NCBI GenBank assembly: GCA_017536545.1
Contig: JAFXHF010000017.1
Coordinates: 62,001 to 126,000 of the forward strand
Length of the DNA: 64,000 nucleotides
Reading direction: 5' to 3'
From: a bacterium
GTDB taxonomy: Bacteria > Cyanobacteriota > Vampirovibrionia > Gastranaerophilales > Gastranaerophilaceae
Position 1 is the first letter of the stretch; each line of letters starts with the position of its first letter. The notes under the pieces are model-generated. The model had not been told where the DNA came from, ran no database searches, and worked only from the letters and a program-made list of their open reading frames with translations. Positions 42,936 through 52,201 of this stretch are shown piece after piece. The translations under genes were made by a program, and so were the position numbers.

Positions 42936-42945
42936 TACACGGCTA

Positions 42946-43029
42946 CAAGTTGCCTAGAGTAACTTGGTTAGTGAAAGTAATAGGCGGGGGCTTGCGAATT
43001 AGTCCAAACGCAAACCATAGACGCCCCGC
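42946..43029 (+). promoter_or_regulatory. GC-rich structured leader before rpsD
   Basis: CAAGTT/AACTTG forms a first hairpin (42946-42966). GCGGGG (42984-42989) pairs with CCCCGC (43024-43029) around an inner TTGCG/CGCAA stem (42992-42996 with 43009-43013). The second structure ends 8 nt before the rpsD ribosome site, so it could block translation. An S4 autoregulatory site is the natural hypothesis. Confidence 0.5.
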
Positions 43030-43052
43030 ACAAGAAAAGGAGAAATTAAAAA

Positions 43053-43655
43053 ATGTCAAGATATACAGGACCAACTAATAAATTATTTAGAAATAAAAAG
43101 GTAAAAGATTTGTCAAATAGAAAATTAACATCTTCTATGAGACAAACTGCTTCAGGCCAACACGGTGCAGTTAGAAAAAAACTTTCTGAATATGCTCTTC
43201 ACTTGGCTGAAAAACAAAAAATCAGATTTACTTACTTAGTAAGTGAAAAACAATTCGTAAGATACTACAACGAAGCTGCTAGAAGAAGTGGCGTTACAGG
43301 TACAATTCTTTTACAATTATTAGAATCAAGACTTGATAACATCTTATTCAGAGCTGGTTTCGGTATCACTCGTAAACAAACTAGACAAATTGTTAACCAC
43401 GGTCACGTACTTGTTAACGGTAGAAAAGTTGATATCCCATCATACTTAGTTAAAGCAGGTGATGTAGTAACAGTTAAGTCAAGAAGCTCAAAATACTTAA
43501 ATGATGTAATTGGTATGATCGATATGGCTTGTGCTCCAGCTTGGATGACAATCGATAAAGATGCATTAAAAATTACATTTGACAGAATTCCTGAAAGAGA
43601 AGAATTAGATCCGGAAATCAAGGAACAACTTGTAATCGAATATTATTCTAAGTAG
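43053..43655 (+). CDS. rpsD: 30S ribosomal protein S4
   Basis: A 200-residue primary 16S-binding protein and, in other bacteria, translational repressor of its own operon. The S4 RNA-binding domain is at about 90-155 (LESRLDNILFRAGF, then QTRQIVNHGHVLVNG). The N-terminal zinc cysteines of some S4 proteins are absent, so it is the C-minus form. AAGGAG upstream. Confidence 0.98.
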   Translation: MSRYTGPTNKLFRNKKVKDLSNRKLTSSMRQTASGQHGAVRKKLSEYALHLAEKQKIRFTYLVSEKQFVRYYNEAARRSGVTGTILLQLLESRLDNILFRAGFGITRKQTRQIVNHGHVLVNGRKVDIPSYLVKAGDVVTVKSRSSKYLNDVIGMIDMACAPAWMTIDKDALKITFDRIPEREELDPEIKEQLVIEYYSK

Positions 43656-43725
43656 GAATTGTAAGTAGTAAGCATTAGCTTATATAACTAGCAATTAAGT
43701 AGAGTATAACTAGGAGAAAAAAAGA

Positions 43726-44694
43726 ATGGAATTAAAAATTAAATGTGTTAATACAGCAACAAGTTCTGACGGTTCACAATATGGTAAATTCGTAATCGAA
43801 CCATTAGAAAGAGGATTCGGTACTACAATTGGTAACTCTCTAAGACGTGTATTACTATCAAGTCTAGAAGGTACAGCAGTTACAAGTGCAAGAATTGAAG
43901 GTATTACTCACGAATATACAGCAATTCCTGGTGTTTTAGAAGACGTAATTGACGTTATGTTAAACTTGAAAGGTCTAGTTGTTAAAACTGACTCTAAAGA
44001 TTCTCAACACTTAAGAATTGACGTTGATAAACCTGGTCCTGTATTGGCAAGTGATATTCAATTACCTGCTGGTGTTAAAGTTGTTAACCCAGACTGGTTA
44101 ATTTGTACAGTTGCTGATGGCGGTTCATTCCACGCTGATATAATCGTTGATTCAGGTAAAGGTTACGTTCCAAATGATGTTCCAAGAGATGCAAAAGATG
44201 CTTCAATCGATGTATTACCTATCGATGCAACATTTATGCCAATCAAGAGAGTTAGCTACAACGTAGAAAGTGCTCGTGTTGGTGATGCATTAGACTTCGA
44301 TAAATTAACTCTAGAAATCTGGTCAAACGGATCTGTTGATGTACAAAATGCTTTATCTCAAGCTTCAAACTTACTAATCGAACACTTTATGCAAATCGCT
44401 TCAATTACTGGTCAACCAGTAGTTACTCCAGTTGCACAAATTGTTGATGAAGTTGCAGTTGAAGAAGAAGCTCCTACAATGACAATCGAAGAATTAGAAT
44501 TGTCAGTTAGAGCTTATAACTGCTTGAAAAGAGCAAGCATCAACTCTATGGCTGAATTATTGAAAAAATCAGAACATGATTTATTAAATATTAAAAACTT
44601 CGGTAAAAAGTCATCTGACGAAGTTATCGAAAGATTACACCACTTCGGTTTAGACCTAGCTCCAAGCCCAGTGGAAGAAGATTTAATCGGTTAA
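43726..44694 (+). CDS. rpoA: RNA polymerase alpha subunit
   Basis: A 322-residue subunit. The N-terminal domain (about 1-235) that dimerises and assembles RNA polymerase has EPLERGFGTTIGNSLRRVLLSS near residue 26. A Val/Glu-rich linker and the C-terminal domain (about 250-310, ELSVRAYNCLKRASI, then KNFGKKSSDEV) that binds UP elements and activators follow. Standard position after rpsD. Confidence 0.98.
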   Translation: MELKIKCVNTATSSDGSQYGKFVIEPLERGFGTTIGNSLRRVLLSSLEGTAVTSARIEGITHEYTAIPGVLEDVIDVMLNLKGLVVKTDSKDSQHLRIDVDKPGPVLASDIQLPAGVKVVNPDWLICTVADGGSFHADIIVDSGKGYVPNDVPRDAKDASIDVLPIDATFMPIKRVSYNVESARVGDALDFDKLTLEIWSNGSVDVQNALSQASNLLIEHFMQIASITGQPVVTPVAQIVDEVAVEEEAPTMTIEELELSVRAYNCLKRASINSMAELLKKSEHDLLNIKNFGKKSSDEVIERLHHFGLDLAPSPVEEDLIG

Positions 44695-44745
44695 TTCGAT
44701 TAACTCGTGGTAAATACAATTAATTAATAAGTAAAGGATAAAAAA

Positions 44746-45174
44746 ATGAGACACCAAACAAAAAAACATACGCTTGGTAAGGCGCAAGATCAAAGAAAGG
44801 CTTTATTGCGTTCTTTGGCTACTGAGCTTTTTGTGCACGGTGAAATCACAACAACTATGGCTAGAGCAAAAGCTTTAAAACCATATGCTGAAAAGATTAT
44901 CACTCTTGCTAAAAAAGGCGACCTTCACTCAATCCGCCAAGCTGCTAGATATATCTATAACAAAGAAACTGGCAAATTTATGGACTTGGCTTCTGGTGAA
45001 GTTTTTGAAACTCAACAAGCTGATAAAAAATTAGCTTCACAAACAGTTCTTAGAAAATTGTTTGTAATCATTGGTAAACAATATTCTGAGAAAAAAGGTG
45101 GATATACTAGAATCTACCACTTACCACCAAGACGTGGTGACGCTACTGAAATGGCACTTATTCAATTGGTGTAG
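44746..45174 (+). CDS. rplQ: 50S ribosomal protein L17
   Basis: A 142-residue protein with the L17 opening MRHQTKKHTLGKAQDQRKALLRSL and the TTMARAKALKPYAEKIITLAK segment. Slightly longer than the usual 115-130 residues because of an insertion around residues 70-90. It is followed by truA after 6 nt. Confidence 0.97.
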   Translation: MRHQTKKHTLGKAQDQRKALLRSLATELFVHGEITTTMARAKALKPYAEKIITLAKKGDLHSIRQAARYIYNKETGKFMDLASGEVFETQQADKKLASQTVLRKLFVIIGKQYSEKKGGYTRIYHLPPRRGDATEMALIQLV

Positions 45175-45180
45175 TTTCAG

Positions 45181-45969
45181 ATGCGATACGCTTTTCAAGT
45201 TCAGTACATAGGTAAAAACTATGCTGGAAGCCAAATTCAGTTTGAAAATGGTGAACAAATAGAAACACCAACTGTACAAGGTGAACTAGAAAAAGCACTT
45301 AGCACATTGATATTAAGCGGGCGTGATGCCGCTGGTAGCACTCCCGCAAAATATAATAGACCGATTAAGGCAATTTTTTCTGGAAGAACAGATAAGGGTG
45401 TTAATTCACTCGGTCAAGTAGCTCATTTTGACACAGACGAAACGATTGTTGCTTCAAAGTTTCTCTATCAGATAAATGAAATTCTACCTGATGATATTTC
45501 TGTTACTGACTTAAGAGAAGTTGACGAATCGTTTCACGCTCAGAAATCTGCAAAAAAACGTCATTACAGGTTTGAATTTATAAACAGACGTTGTAAAAAT
45601 GCTTTTGATGGAGATTTAATGAGAGTGAAATATCCTACAGATGTTGAAAGGATGCAAAAATCTTTAAATTATTTGTTAGGGGAACATGATTTTTCAAGTT
45701 TTAAAAGTTCCGGAACGCTAAACCCAAGCAAAATTTGCATTATATATGAAGCGAAAGTTTCAAAGGTCGACGACAAAGTTATTATTGATATTGTAGGAAA
45801 TAGATTTCTTTATAATATGGTAAGAACAATTGTCGGGACTCTTCTAGAAATAGAAGGGCACAATTTAGAACCTGAACATATGAAATATGTTTTGGATTCA
45901 CAAGACCGCTCAAAGGCGGGAAGAACAGTTGATCCTCACGGATTAACACTAATGAAAGTAATGTATTAA
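45181..45969 (+). CDS. truA: tRNA pseudouridine synthase A
   Basis: Makes pseudouridine at positions 38-40 of the anticodon stem-loop. The 262-residue enzyme has the catalytic aspartate in [17 protein letters not shown] near residue 66, and the C-terminal [17 protein letters not shown] motif near 207. It has no clear ribosome site of its own and sits between rplQ and rplM, as in many Cyanobacteria and Firmicutes, so it depends on the ribosomal operon. Confidence 0.96.
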   Translation: MRYAFQVQYIGKNYAGSQIQFENGEQIETPTVQGELEKALSTLILSGRDAAGSTPAKYNRPIKAIFSGRTDKGVNSLGQVAHFDTDETIVASKFLYQINEILPDDISVTDLREVDESFHAQKSAKKRHYRFEFINRRCKNAFDGDLMRVKYPTDVERMQKSLNYLLGEHDFSSFKSSGTLNPSKICIIYEAKVSKVDDKVIIDIVGNRFLYNMVRTIVGTLLEIEGHNLEPEHMKYVLDSQDRSKAGRTVDPHGLTLMKVMY

Positions 45970-45989
45970 TTAATAAACGGAGAAATGCA

Positions 45990-46427
45990 ATGAAAACATA
46001 TTCAGCAAAACCTCTAGAAGTTGAAAGAAAATGGTATGTAATCGACGCAGAAGGCGAAACATTAGGTCGTCTAGCAGTTCGTGTTGCTAACATTTTAAGA
46101 GGTAAAAACAAACCTGAATACACTCCACACGTTGATACAGGTGATTTCGTTATCGTTATCAACGCTAGCAAAGTTGTAGTTTCAGGTAAAAAGGAAACTG
46201 ATAAAGTTTACTTACACCACACTGGTTACCCAGGTGGCTTAAAATCAGCTACATTCAAAGAATTGATGGAAAAAGATCCTAGAATCGTTATTGAACATGC
46301 TGTTCGTGGTATGTTACAACACAATACTTTAGGTGCTGAACAATTCAACAAATTAAAAGTTTACGCTGGTGCTGAGCACCCACATGCTGCTCAAAAACCA
46401 ATCGTTCTTGAAAAGGAGGCTAAATAA
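45990..46427 (+). CDS. rplM: 50S ribosomal protein L13
   Basis: A 145-residue early-assembly protein with the motifs [15 protein letters not shown] and [12 protein letters not shown], and a YPGGLK loop near residue 78. A GGAG ribosome site precedes it. Its stop TAA overlaps the rpsI ATG by one base (TAATG). Confidence 0.98.
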   Translation: MKTYSAKPLEVERKWYVIDAEGETLGRLAVRVANILRGKNKPEYTPHVDTGDFVIVINASKVVVSGKKETDKVYLHHTGYPGGLKSATFKELMEKDPRIVIEHAVRGMLQHNTLGAEQFNKLKVYAGAEHPHAAQKPIVLEKEAK

Positions 46428-46822
46428 TGGCAGATACTGAAATTAAAGCAACAGGTCGCAGAAAAACCTCTATCGCAGTTGTAAAATTGGTTAAAGGCAG
46501 CGGCAGAATTTTTGTTAACGGTAAAAAATTAAGAGATTATATCGGTAACAGACCAGCTATCGAAATGCTAGTTTACAGACCACTTGTTTTAACTGAAACT
46601 CAAGAAAGATTTGACGTTAGAGTTAAAGCTGTAGGTGGCGGTGTTGTATCACAATGTGGTGCTATCAGACACGGTATTTCAAGAGCATTAGTTAAATCTA
46701 ATGAAGAATTCAAAAATGTTCTAAAACTTGAAGGTCTATTAACAAGAGACCCACGTGTTAAAGAACGTAAAAAATACGGTAGAAAGAAAGCAAGAAAACG
46801 TTTCCAATTCTCAAAACGTTAA
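46427..46822 (+). CDS. rpsI: 30S ribosomal protein S9
   Basis: A 131-residue protein whose C-terminal tail reaches the P site. It shows ATGRRKTSIAVVKLVKGSG at the start and ends RKKARKRFQFSKR, the conserved K-R terminus. AAGGAG lies inside the end of rplM. Last gene of the ribosomal operon, followed by a strong terminator. Confidence 0.98.
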   Translation: MADTEIKATGRRKTSIAVVKLVKGSGRIFVNGKKLRDYIGNRPAIEMLVYRPLVLTETQERFDVRVKAVGGGVVSQCGAIRHGISRALVKSNEEFKNVLKLEGLLTRDPRVKERKKYGRKKARKRFQFSKR

Positions 46823-46845
46823 TCTTTATACCAACAAGATTCAAA

Positions 46846-46875
46846 AAGACCGGCAGAAATGTCGGTCTTTTTTTC
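46846..46875 (+). terminator. intrinsic terminator of the ribosomal operon
   Basis: AAGACCGGCA, loop GAAA, TGTCGGTCTT followed by a T-run. Confidence 0.9.
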
Positions 46876-46975
46876 TAATGTTACTTATTTGTAAATAATT
46901 TTATTGAATTTAGCAAATAATTATATTCAAGAAGTTTAATTTGTTTAGATTAGTACTAATTAGAAGGTTATTTTC

Positions 46976-48679
46976 ATGAAAATTGATAAGATTACTCCAG
47001 CCTTGTTGCAACAAAACAAAGTTCAAAATGTGCAATACGCTCAAGTTGCTCAATCGGAAGTTGTTAATAATGATTTACCGATGCCAACTGCTCAACATTA
47101 TATTGGTTACCAACCTAATTTTACGGGTGGTTATAGCTTAGATTTAGCTGAAACTATTGCAAATCTTGATAAGTTGGTTGCTAAGTATCCAAACCTTTAT
47201 CCAAAAAATGTTCGTGAATGGGCTGGAATGATATTAGAAGAAGGCAATAAATCTAAAGATACTTTGATTACTATTCACAGAAGATTATATGAAAGTATTA
47301 AAGATTGTTTTTCATTAGCTGAATTAAAAGCAAAATTCCCAGAATTCAGTGGTGTAAAATCTGCATATGATGTAGATTACCGTGAAGGAACTTTGATGGA
47401 TGATTTGATTTCTGGTAGAATCCCTGAATTTAACACAGAAGAGGATTTGACTCTTCAACTTATAAAATTATATTGGGCTGATGGATTTTCATTAAACGAC
47501 TTGAAAGCGTATGCAGGCGGTCGTGATTTGAACCCAATTATGAATAAGTTAGGTATCCCTAAAGTTGATAGAAATTATGGACATGTTTTGAAATTCTCAG
47601 ATCCTGAGTATAATGAACGTTTGACAGCTCAAATGAAGTTAAAACGTATGGAAACTATGGATATAAAAGCTCAACAACAAGAAGGGGAACCAGTTTATAT
47701 CCCTCAACGACGTGAAGGTCGTCCACTTTCACCTGAACATAGACAACATATTTCAGAAGGGTTGTTGAAGTTCTATCTAGAGCACCCTGATCGTGCATTC
47801 CATATGTCAGAACGACAAAAGCAGTTCTATCGAGATAACCCAGAACAAGCGGAGATCTTCCGTAGGGTAATGCTTAAAGCTTGGAATATAGCTAGTGCTG
47901 AAAATATTAAAAAAACATTGGCAAAATTTATGAAAACTAATAAAGTTTCAGACTTTAGTTTGGAAGAGTTATCTTCGCCACACAAACTTTCTAAGGAACG
48001 TTCTGCTCTGATGAAAAGATTTTGGGCGGATAATCCATGGGCTAAAAAGACTTTTTCAAAAAATATGGAATATGCCTGGAAAAAAGTCAAAGAAGAACAA
48101 GAAATGTTCTATGTAATGGATGTTACACCTAAAACTTTTAAACGAAGATTTTTAAATTGGTGTAGGGAACAAGGAATAGATACTTCTGAGTTGGACTTTG
48201 ATGCTCATAAATATTATCCTCATCGTCCAGAGAAAAATGAAACCAAAGAGATGTTTGAAGCTCTTCAAAAAATCAATAAATACACTCCAAAATATATTGA
48301 TTCTTGTCCAGGTGATGAGTCGAAAAAACTTGCAAATACATTGTTTTTAGCATTGTTGAAATTCGGTAAGCATCTAAAATCGCTTGAAAACTCTCAGCAC
48401 ATGACTACAGAAACAAAAGCTGTTATGATGGCAACTAGAAGATTTGTTCATTCTCAATTATTTGAGACAACTAGTATGTTGGGTTATCCAAATCCTAAAG
48501 TGCTGGATGCTCAAGAAGTTCAACAAATTTATTCAACTGTATTATCGTTGTTGATGGATCATCACGAAAATAAATTGCTTAGAAATCTAAATGATTTTAT
48601 GAATGAGTCTTATGAATATTTAGACAAATCTTGGAATGGTGGCGGTATTGCATTAGCACCTGATGCCCATTTATTCTAA
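46976..48679 (+). CDS. large protein of unknown function with NUMOD-like basic repeats
   Basis: A 567-residue protein with no named family. Residues 1-40 are Gln/Asn/Val-rich, followed by a NFTGG motif near 49. Residues 55-210 are helical. Residues 235-330 are basic and contain REGRPLSPEHRQHISEGLLK and related segments ending in FYLEHP, FYRDNP and FWADNP, which recur every 30-70 residues and resemble the NUMOD3-type DNA-binding repeat of homing nucleases. The C-terminal third is helical. No nuclease motif is seen. Weak ribosome site, own transcript after the rpsI terminator. Probably lineage-specific. Confidence 0.75.
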   Translation: MKIDKITPALLQQNKVQNVQYAQVAQSEVVNNDLPMPTAQHYIGYQPNFTGGYSLDLAETIANLDKLVAKYPNLYPKNVREWAGMILEEGNKSKDTLITIHRRLYESIKDCFSLAELKAKFPEFSGVKSAYDVDYREGTLMDDLISGRIPEFNTEEDLTLQLIKLYWADGFSLNDLKAYAGGRDLNPIMNKLGIPKVDRNYGHVLKFSDPEYNERLTAQMKLKRMETMDIKAQQQEGEPVYIPQRREGRPLSPEHRQHISEGLLKFYLEHPDRAFHMSERQKQFYRDNPEQAEIFRRVMLKAWNIASAENIKKTLAKFMKTNKVSDFSLEELSSPHKLSKERSALMKRFWADNPWAKKTFSKNMEYAWKKVKEEQEMFYVMDVTPKTFKRRFLNWCREQGIDTSELDFDAHKYYPHRPEKNETKEMFEALQKINKYTPKYIDSCPGDESKKLANTLFLALLKFGKHLKSLENSQHMTTETKAVMMATRRFVHSQLFETTSMLGYPNPKVLDAQEVQQIYSTVLSLLMDHHENKLLRNLNDFMNESYEYLDKSWNGGGIALAPDAHLF

Positions 48680-48712
48680 AGGATGAAATTACATATAAAT
48701 TTTTGAATAAAG

Positions 48713-48740
48713 AAAGAAGGCTTAAGTTTAAGCCTTCTTT
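48713..48740. terminator. bidirectional intrinsic terminator
   Basis: A perfect palindrome, AAAGAAGGCTTAA-GT-TTAAGCCTTCTTT, between two convergent genes of unknown function. Confidence 0.8.
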
Positions 48741-48762
48741 AAATATATATATATTTACCCCA

Positions 48763-49956
48763 TTACATTTTTGAACGATGGTTTGGTTTTAGCATACCTC
48801 TTTGTGCAAGGTTGTCTAAAATCCAGAAGTTTAGCAAGTTTCTATAATCGTACATTGCTGGTGTGAAGTGTGAAATTTGGTCGTAACCTTTTAATTGGGC
48901 ACGGACTTCCTTAACTTTTTTCATATCTTTAATTAAACCTGTTTTGAATTGATCAGGCTTGTACACTGTCCATGCTTCGTGTGGATAGTATGTAGAACGA
49001 CATTCGTTTGTGTTTTGGTTTAGAAGCATTTCTCTAAACATAATGTAGTCCATATCATAATATTCTTGTTTAATATTTTTTTCGTATGGTTTTAATATAG
49101 GTGGCATGTGAACTTTTGGAATATCAAGTTCGTCAGCATCTGGATGTAAATCTTCCATATATTCCATTGAACCAATACCTACGATTTGGATTGATTTTGA
49201 AAATTCTTCCAAAATACCTAAATCATCTGCGTACTCACCCATAATTTCTAAGAAAGATGTACAACCTTTACCTGAGCAGATGTAGTCAGTAATAATGGTT
49301 TTATGTCCTGTTTCTTGCATATGTTTTACAATTGAGTATGGATCAGCTTGGATACGGTGTAAGTATCTTCTGTACGCAATTGTTTCTTTTTCAGTAGGAG
49401 CACTGTTGTCTAATCTTCTAACACCTTCCCTATAGTCAGGACGGTACCAATATTTAGAGAATGCTACAAATTTATAATCATCAATACCACCATTCATCCA
49501 TAATGAGGCATTTAAGAACCATTTTGGACTTCTTCCTAAACAGATAATTGGTTGATCTTTGTATTTGTTATAAATTGATGCTGTTTTTAAAAACTCATTC
49601 ATTGATTTTTCAGTACGTAGTGGCATATATCTAAATTTTGAGTCCACGAGTTCTTCTTTATCAATATATGGGTCTTTGTCAAAATTTAAATATCTTTTGC
49701 GAAAACGAATTTTAGCGTTTTCGTTCATAACCTTGTATTCTTCGTAATCAATATGTGGAACTGTTCTATTTGGGTTAAAAAACTCGCTTCCACCTACAAA
49801 ATTGATTTTTGCTCCATATTGGAATCCAACTGGGATTTCAGCATATCTAATAGGTTTTTGAGTTTGAGTTGTAGCTTTTACATCATTTTGAATAGTATTA
49901 TTGTTTTGGTAATTCAAATGTTGAGTATTGTTTAATTGAATTTTTGCTATTTGCAT
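48763..49956 (-). CDS. protein of unknown function with a phosphoribosyltransferase-like motif
   Basis: A 397-residue protein. Residues 1-45 are Asn/Gln/Thr-rich and lead to KINFVGGSEFF near 50, the same lead-in as the neighbouring convergent gene. A middle domain has PIICLGRSPKWFLNASLWM near 136 and a hydrophobic strand TIITDYICSGKGCTSF near 220, which resembles the PRPP loop of phosphoribosyltransferases (acidic residue, then S/T-G-x-G/T-x-T) without the classic double acidic pair. The C-terminal part is Tyr/Met/His-rich. It could be a divergent PRTase-fold protein; function unknown. Confidence 0.72.
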   Translation of the reverse strand: MQIAKIQLNNTQHLNYQNNNTIQNDVKATTQTQKPIRYAEIPVGFQYGAKINFVGGSEFFNPNRTVPHIDYEEYKVMNENAKIRFRKRYLNFDKDPYIDKEELVDSKFRYMPLRTEKSMNEFLKTASIYNKYKDQPIICLGRSPKWFLNASLWMNGGIDDYKFVAFSKYWYRPDYREGVRRLDNSAPTEKETIAYRRYLHRIQADPYSIVKHMQETGHKTIITDYICSGKGCTSFLEIMGEYADDLGILEEFSKSIQIVGIGSMEYMEDLHPDADELDIPKVHMPPILKPYEKNIKQEYYDMDYIMFREMLLNQNTNECRSTYYPHEAWTVYKPDQFKTGLIKDMKKVKEVRAQLKGYDQISHFTPAMYDYRNLLNFWILDNLAQRGMLKPNHRSKM

Positions 49957-50017
49957 GGGGTCCCCTTTTCGTTAGCTATCGATGTTATTATAAATCCCCT
50001 AAAAATATTTTTTGCTA

Positions 50018-50055
50018 AAAAAAAGAGAAAAATTGTAAAAATTTTTCTCTTTTCT
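50018..50055 (-). terminator. intrinsic terminator of the aminopeptidase gene
   Basis: On the minus strand AAAAGAGAAAAAT, loop, ATTTTTCTCTTTT then T-run. Confidence 0.75.
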
Positions 50056-50073
50056 TCATATATGGTAATTGTT

Positions 50074-51180
50074 CTATATTAACATTTTGCCGTTTTCATA
50101 AATAAGAACGTCATCTGCGTAGATTTTACCACCGTTTTTCATGTTTTTAATTAAATCCCAGTGTAAGCCAGAAACGTTCTTACCACCTGTTTCTGGGTAA
50201 GATGCACCTACTGCCATGTGGATTGCTCCGCCAATTTTTTCGTCAAATAAGATGTTCCCTGTAACTTCTTGGATTTCGTCATTTGTACCGATAGCAATTT
50301 CGCCAATTCCACGAGAACCTTCATCCATATCAAGCATTGCGTTTAGGAATTGTTCGCCTTGGTCTGCTGTTGCTTTCACAACTTTGCCGTTTTCAATCCA
50401 TAAATGAACGCCTTGAGCAGAGTTTCCTCGGTAGTTTTGAGGATAATCAAAGTAGATTTCACCGTTAATATCTTCTTCAACTGGGGAAGTAAATACTTCA
50501 CCATCTGGGAAATTGTTTACACCTGAGCAGCTAATCCATTTTCTACCTTCAACGCCAAATGTGATGTCTGTTTTTTCACCAACTATACGAACTTTTTTAA
50601 CACCGTTTAGGTAATTCGCCCAAGCTGTTTGTTTTTCGTCTAATTCTCTTAGTTTTGCAACAGGATCGTCTAAATCTAAGTAACAAGATTTGAATAAGAA
50701 TTCTGTGTATTCATCAAGTGACATTTTGGCTTCTTGAGCAAGAGCGTGTGTTGGGACATCAGCTATAACCCATTTTGCAGAGCCTTCAGCAGAACGTTTC
50801 ATAAGTGTTTCTGATAAGAATTTTGTTGCTTTACCACGACGAGCAAGTCTTGATAAATCTGCTCTTGCCATATTTTTTGTGTTTAATGGGCCGCCGATTG
50901 AAATATATTTATCCACTGTTTCATATTCAAGTTTTGTGATTGGGTCAACGTAATCTAATTGTTCATCAGATGCATATTTGATAAATAGTTCTGCCATATC
51001 TCCAATTGCTGTTCTGATTAGTGGATGACCGCCTTTTTCTAAAACTCTTTTATAAACTGCTTTAACCAAATCTTTTGCGTGAATTGATTCTGCTCTAATT
51101 ATTACTAAATCACCTTTTTGAACATCTGTTGAATAATCAACAAGCACTCTTGCATATTTGTCCCAAACTGAGTTTCTCAT
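50074..51180 (-). CDS. aminopeptidase, M29 family
   Basis: A 368-residue metallo-aminopeptidase of the AmpS/AmpT (thermophilic aminopeptidase) family. The C-terminal metal-binding block is clear: EVFTSPVEEDINGE near residue 228, GTNDEIQ near 301, DEKIGGAIHMAVG near 317, and SGLHWDLI near 343, giving the Glu, Glu, His, His, Asp ligands. Cytoplasmic, peptide turnover. Monocistronic with its own terminator. Confidence 0.92.
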   Translation of the reverse strand: MRNSVWDKYARVLVDYSTDVQKGDLVIIRAESIHAKDLVKAVYKRVLEKGGHPLIRTAIGDMAELFIKYASDEQLDYVDPITKLEYETVDKYISIGGPLNTKNMARADLSRLARRGKATKFLSETLMKRSAEGSAKWVIADVPTHALAQEAKMSLDEYTEFLFKSCYLDLDDPVAKLRELDEKQTAWANYLNGVKKVRIVGEKTDITFGVEGRKWISCSGVNNFPDGEVFTSPVEEDINGEIYFDYPQNYRGNSAQGVHLWIENGKVVKATADQGEQFLNAMLDMDEGSRGIGEIAIGTNDEIQEVTGNILFDEKIGGAIHMAVGASYPETGGKNVSGLHWDLIKNMKNGGKIYADDVLIYENGKMLI

Positions 51181-51322
51181 AATATACCTCTTTCTTCTTA
51201 TGAGTTAATTTTATAATATTTTTCAATACTTGTAAATATTAAAATGATATAAAGATTTCCGCTATCGCCAATATTTAGTAATATAATTGACTTATCGGTT
51301 CGGAAGAGAAAGAGGGGAAATT

Positions 51323-52126
51323 ATGATTGATAAAACAGCAGTTATTCATCCATCTGCACAAATTGCTGAAGACGCTTATATTGGACCAAATGTAGTTATT
51401 GGTCAAGATGTAAAAATTGGTAGTGGAACAAGAGTTATTGCAAATGCTTATATTGAATTTGCTGAAATTGGTAAAAATTGTACAATTTCACCATTTGCAA
51501 CTATTGGTTCAGAACCTCAAGATTTGGGTTACAAAGGTGAGCCAACAAAAGTTGTTATTGGTGATGAAACTATAGTTAAAGAAAATGTAACTATCCACAG
51601 AGGTGCTGCTTGTGGAGATTTTACAACAAGAATTGGTAATAAATGTCTATTGATGGTTGGCTCTCACATCGCACACAATTGCGTTTTAGAAGATCAAGTA
51701 ATTTTGGCGAACTTAGTTACTCTAGGTGGTCACGTTCACGTTGGATTTGGTGCATTTGTTGGTGGCATGAGTGTATTCCACCAAAACGTAAGAATTGGTT
51801 CAATGTCTATTGTTAGTGGTTTTTCAGCTGCAAGACAAGATGTTCTTCCATATTCTAAAGGGGATGGCAGACCAGCTGCACCAGTTGGTATTAACGTAAT
51901 TGCACTCAAACGCCGTGGTGTTCCTCTAGAAACTAGAACAGCAGTTAATGCTGCTTTCAAACTTTTAACATCACCTGAATATAATACTACTCAAGCAATT
52001 GAAAAAGTTAGAGCTGAAATTGAAATGAATGAATATATTGAAAATATGATTGAGTTCATTCAAACTTCAAAACGTGGAGTAATGCTTAAACGTCATAAAT
52101 CTATGGGCGTTTCAATGGCTGATTAG
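51323..52126 (+). CDS. lpxA: acyl-ACP--UDP-N-acetylglucosamine O-acyltransferase
   Basis: First enzyme of lipid A synthesis. Of 267 residues, the first 190 form a left-handed beta helix of hexapeptide repeats. The catalytic histidine lies in VGSHIAHNC near residue 115 and the GGHVHVG motif near 135 follows. The C-terminal helical domain (PLETRTAVNAAFKLL) identifies LpxA over LpxD. I use ATG 51323 (GAGGGG upstream) and not the frame start at 51287. lpxA stands apart from other lpx genes here. It indicates an LPS-type outer membrane. Confidence 0.95.
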   Translation: MIDKTAVIHPSAQIAEDAYIGPNVVIGQDVKIGSGTRVIANAYIEFAEIGKNCTISPFATIGSEPQDLGYKGEPTKVVIGDETIVKENVTIHRGAACGDFTTRIGNKCLLMVGSHIAHNCVLEDQVILANLVTLGGHVHVGFGAFVGGMSVFHQNVRIGSMSIVSGFSAARQDVLPYSKGDGRPAAPVGINVIALKRRGVPLETRTAVNAAFKLLTSPEYNTTQAIEKVRAEIEMNEYIENMIEFIQTSKRGVMLKRHKSMGVSMAD

Positions 52127-52145
52127 GTGTGAATATAATTCATTT

Positions 52146-52179
52146 AAAAGGCGGTTTGGATTTCCAAACCGCCTTTTTT
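52146..52179. terminator. bidirectional intrinsic terminator
   Basis: AAAAGGCGGTTTGG, loop ATTT, CCAAACCGCCTTTTTT between lpxA and the convergent alcohol dehydrogenase. Confidence 0.9.
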
Positions 52180-52201
52180 AATTGTGGATAATTTCTAGAA
52201 A

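Noticed and set aside
45782-46171. A 129-codon minus-strand frame across truA and rplM
   Set aside because: It is antisense to two conserved genes and has no start signals or recognisable product.
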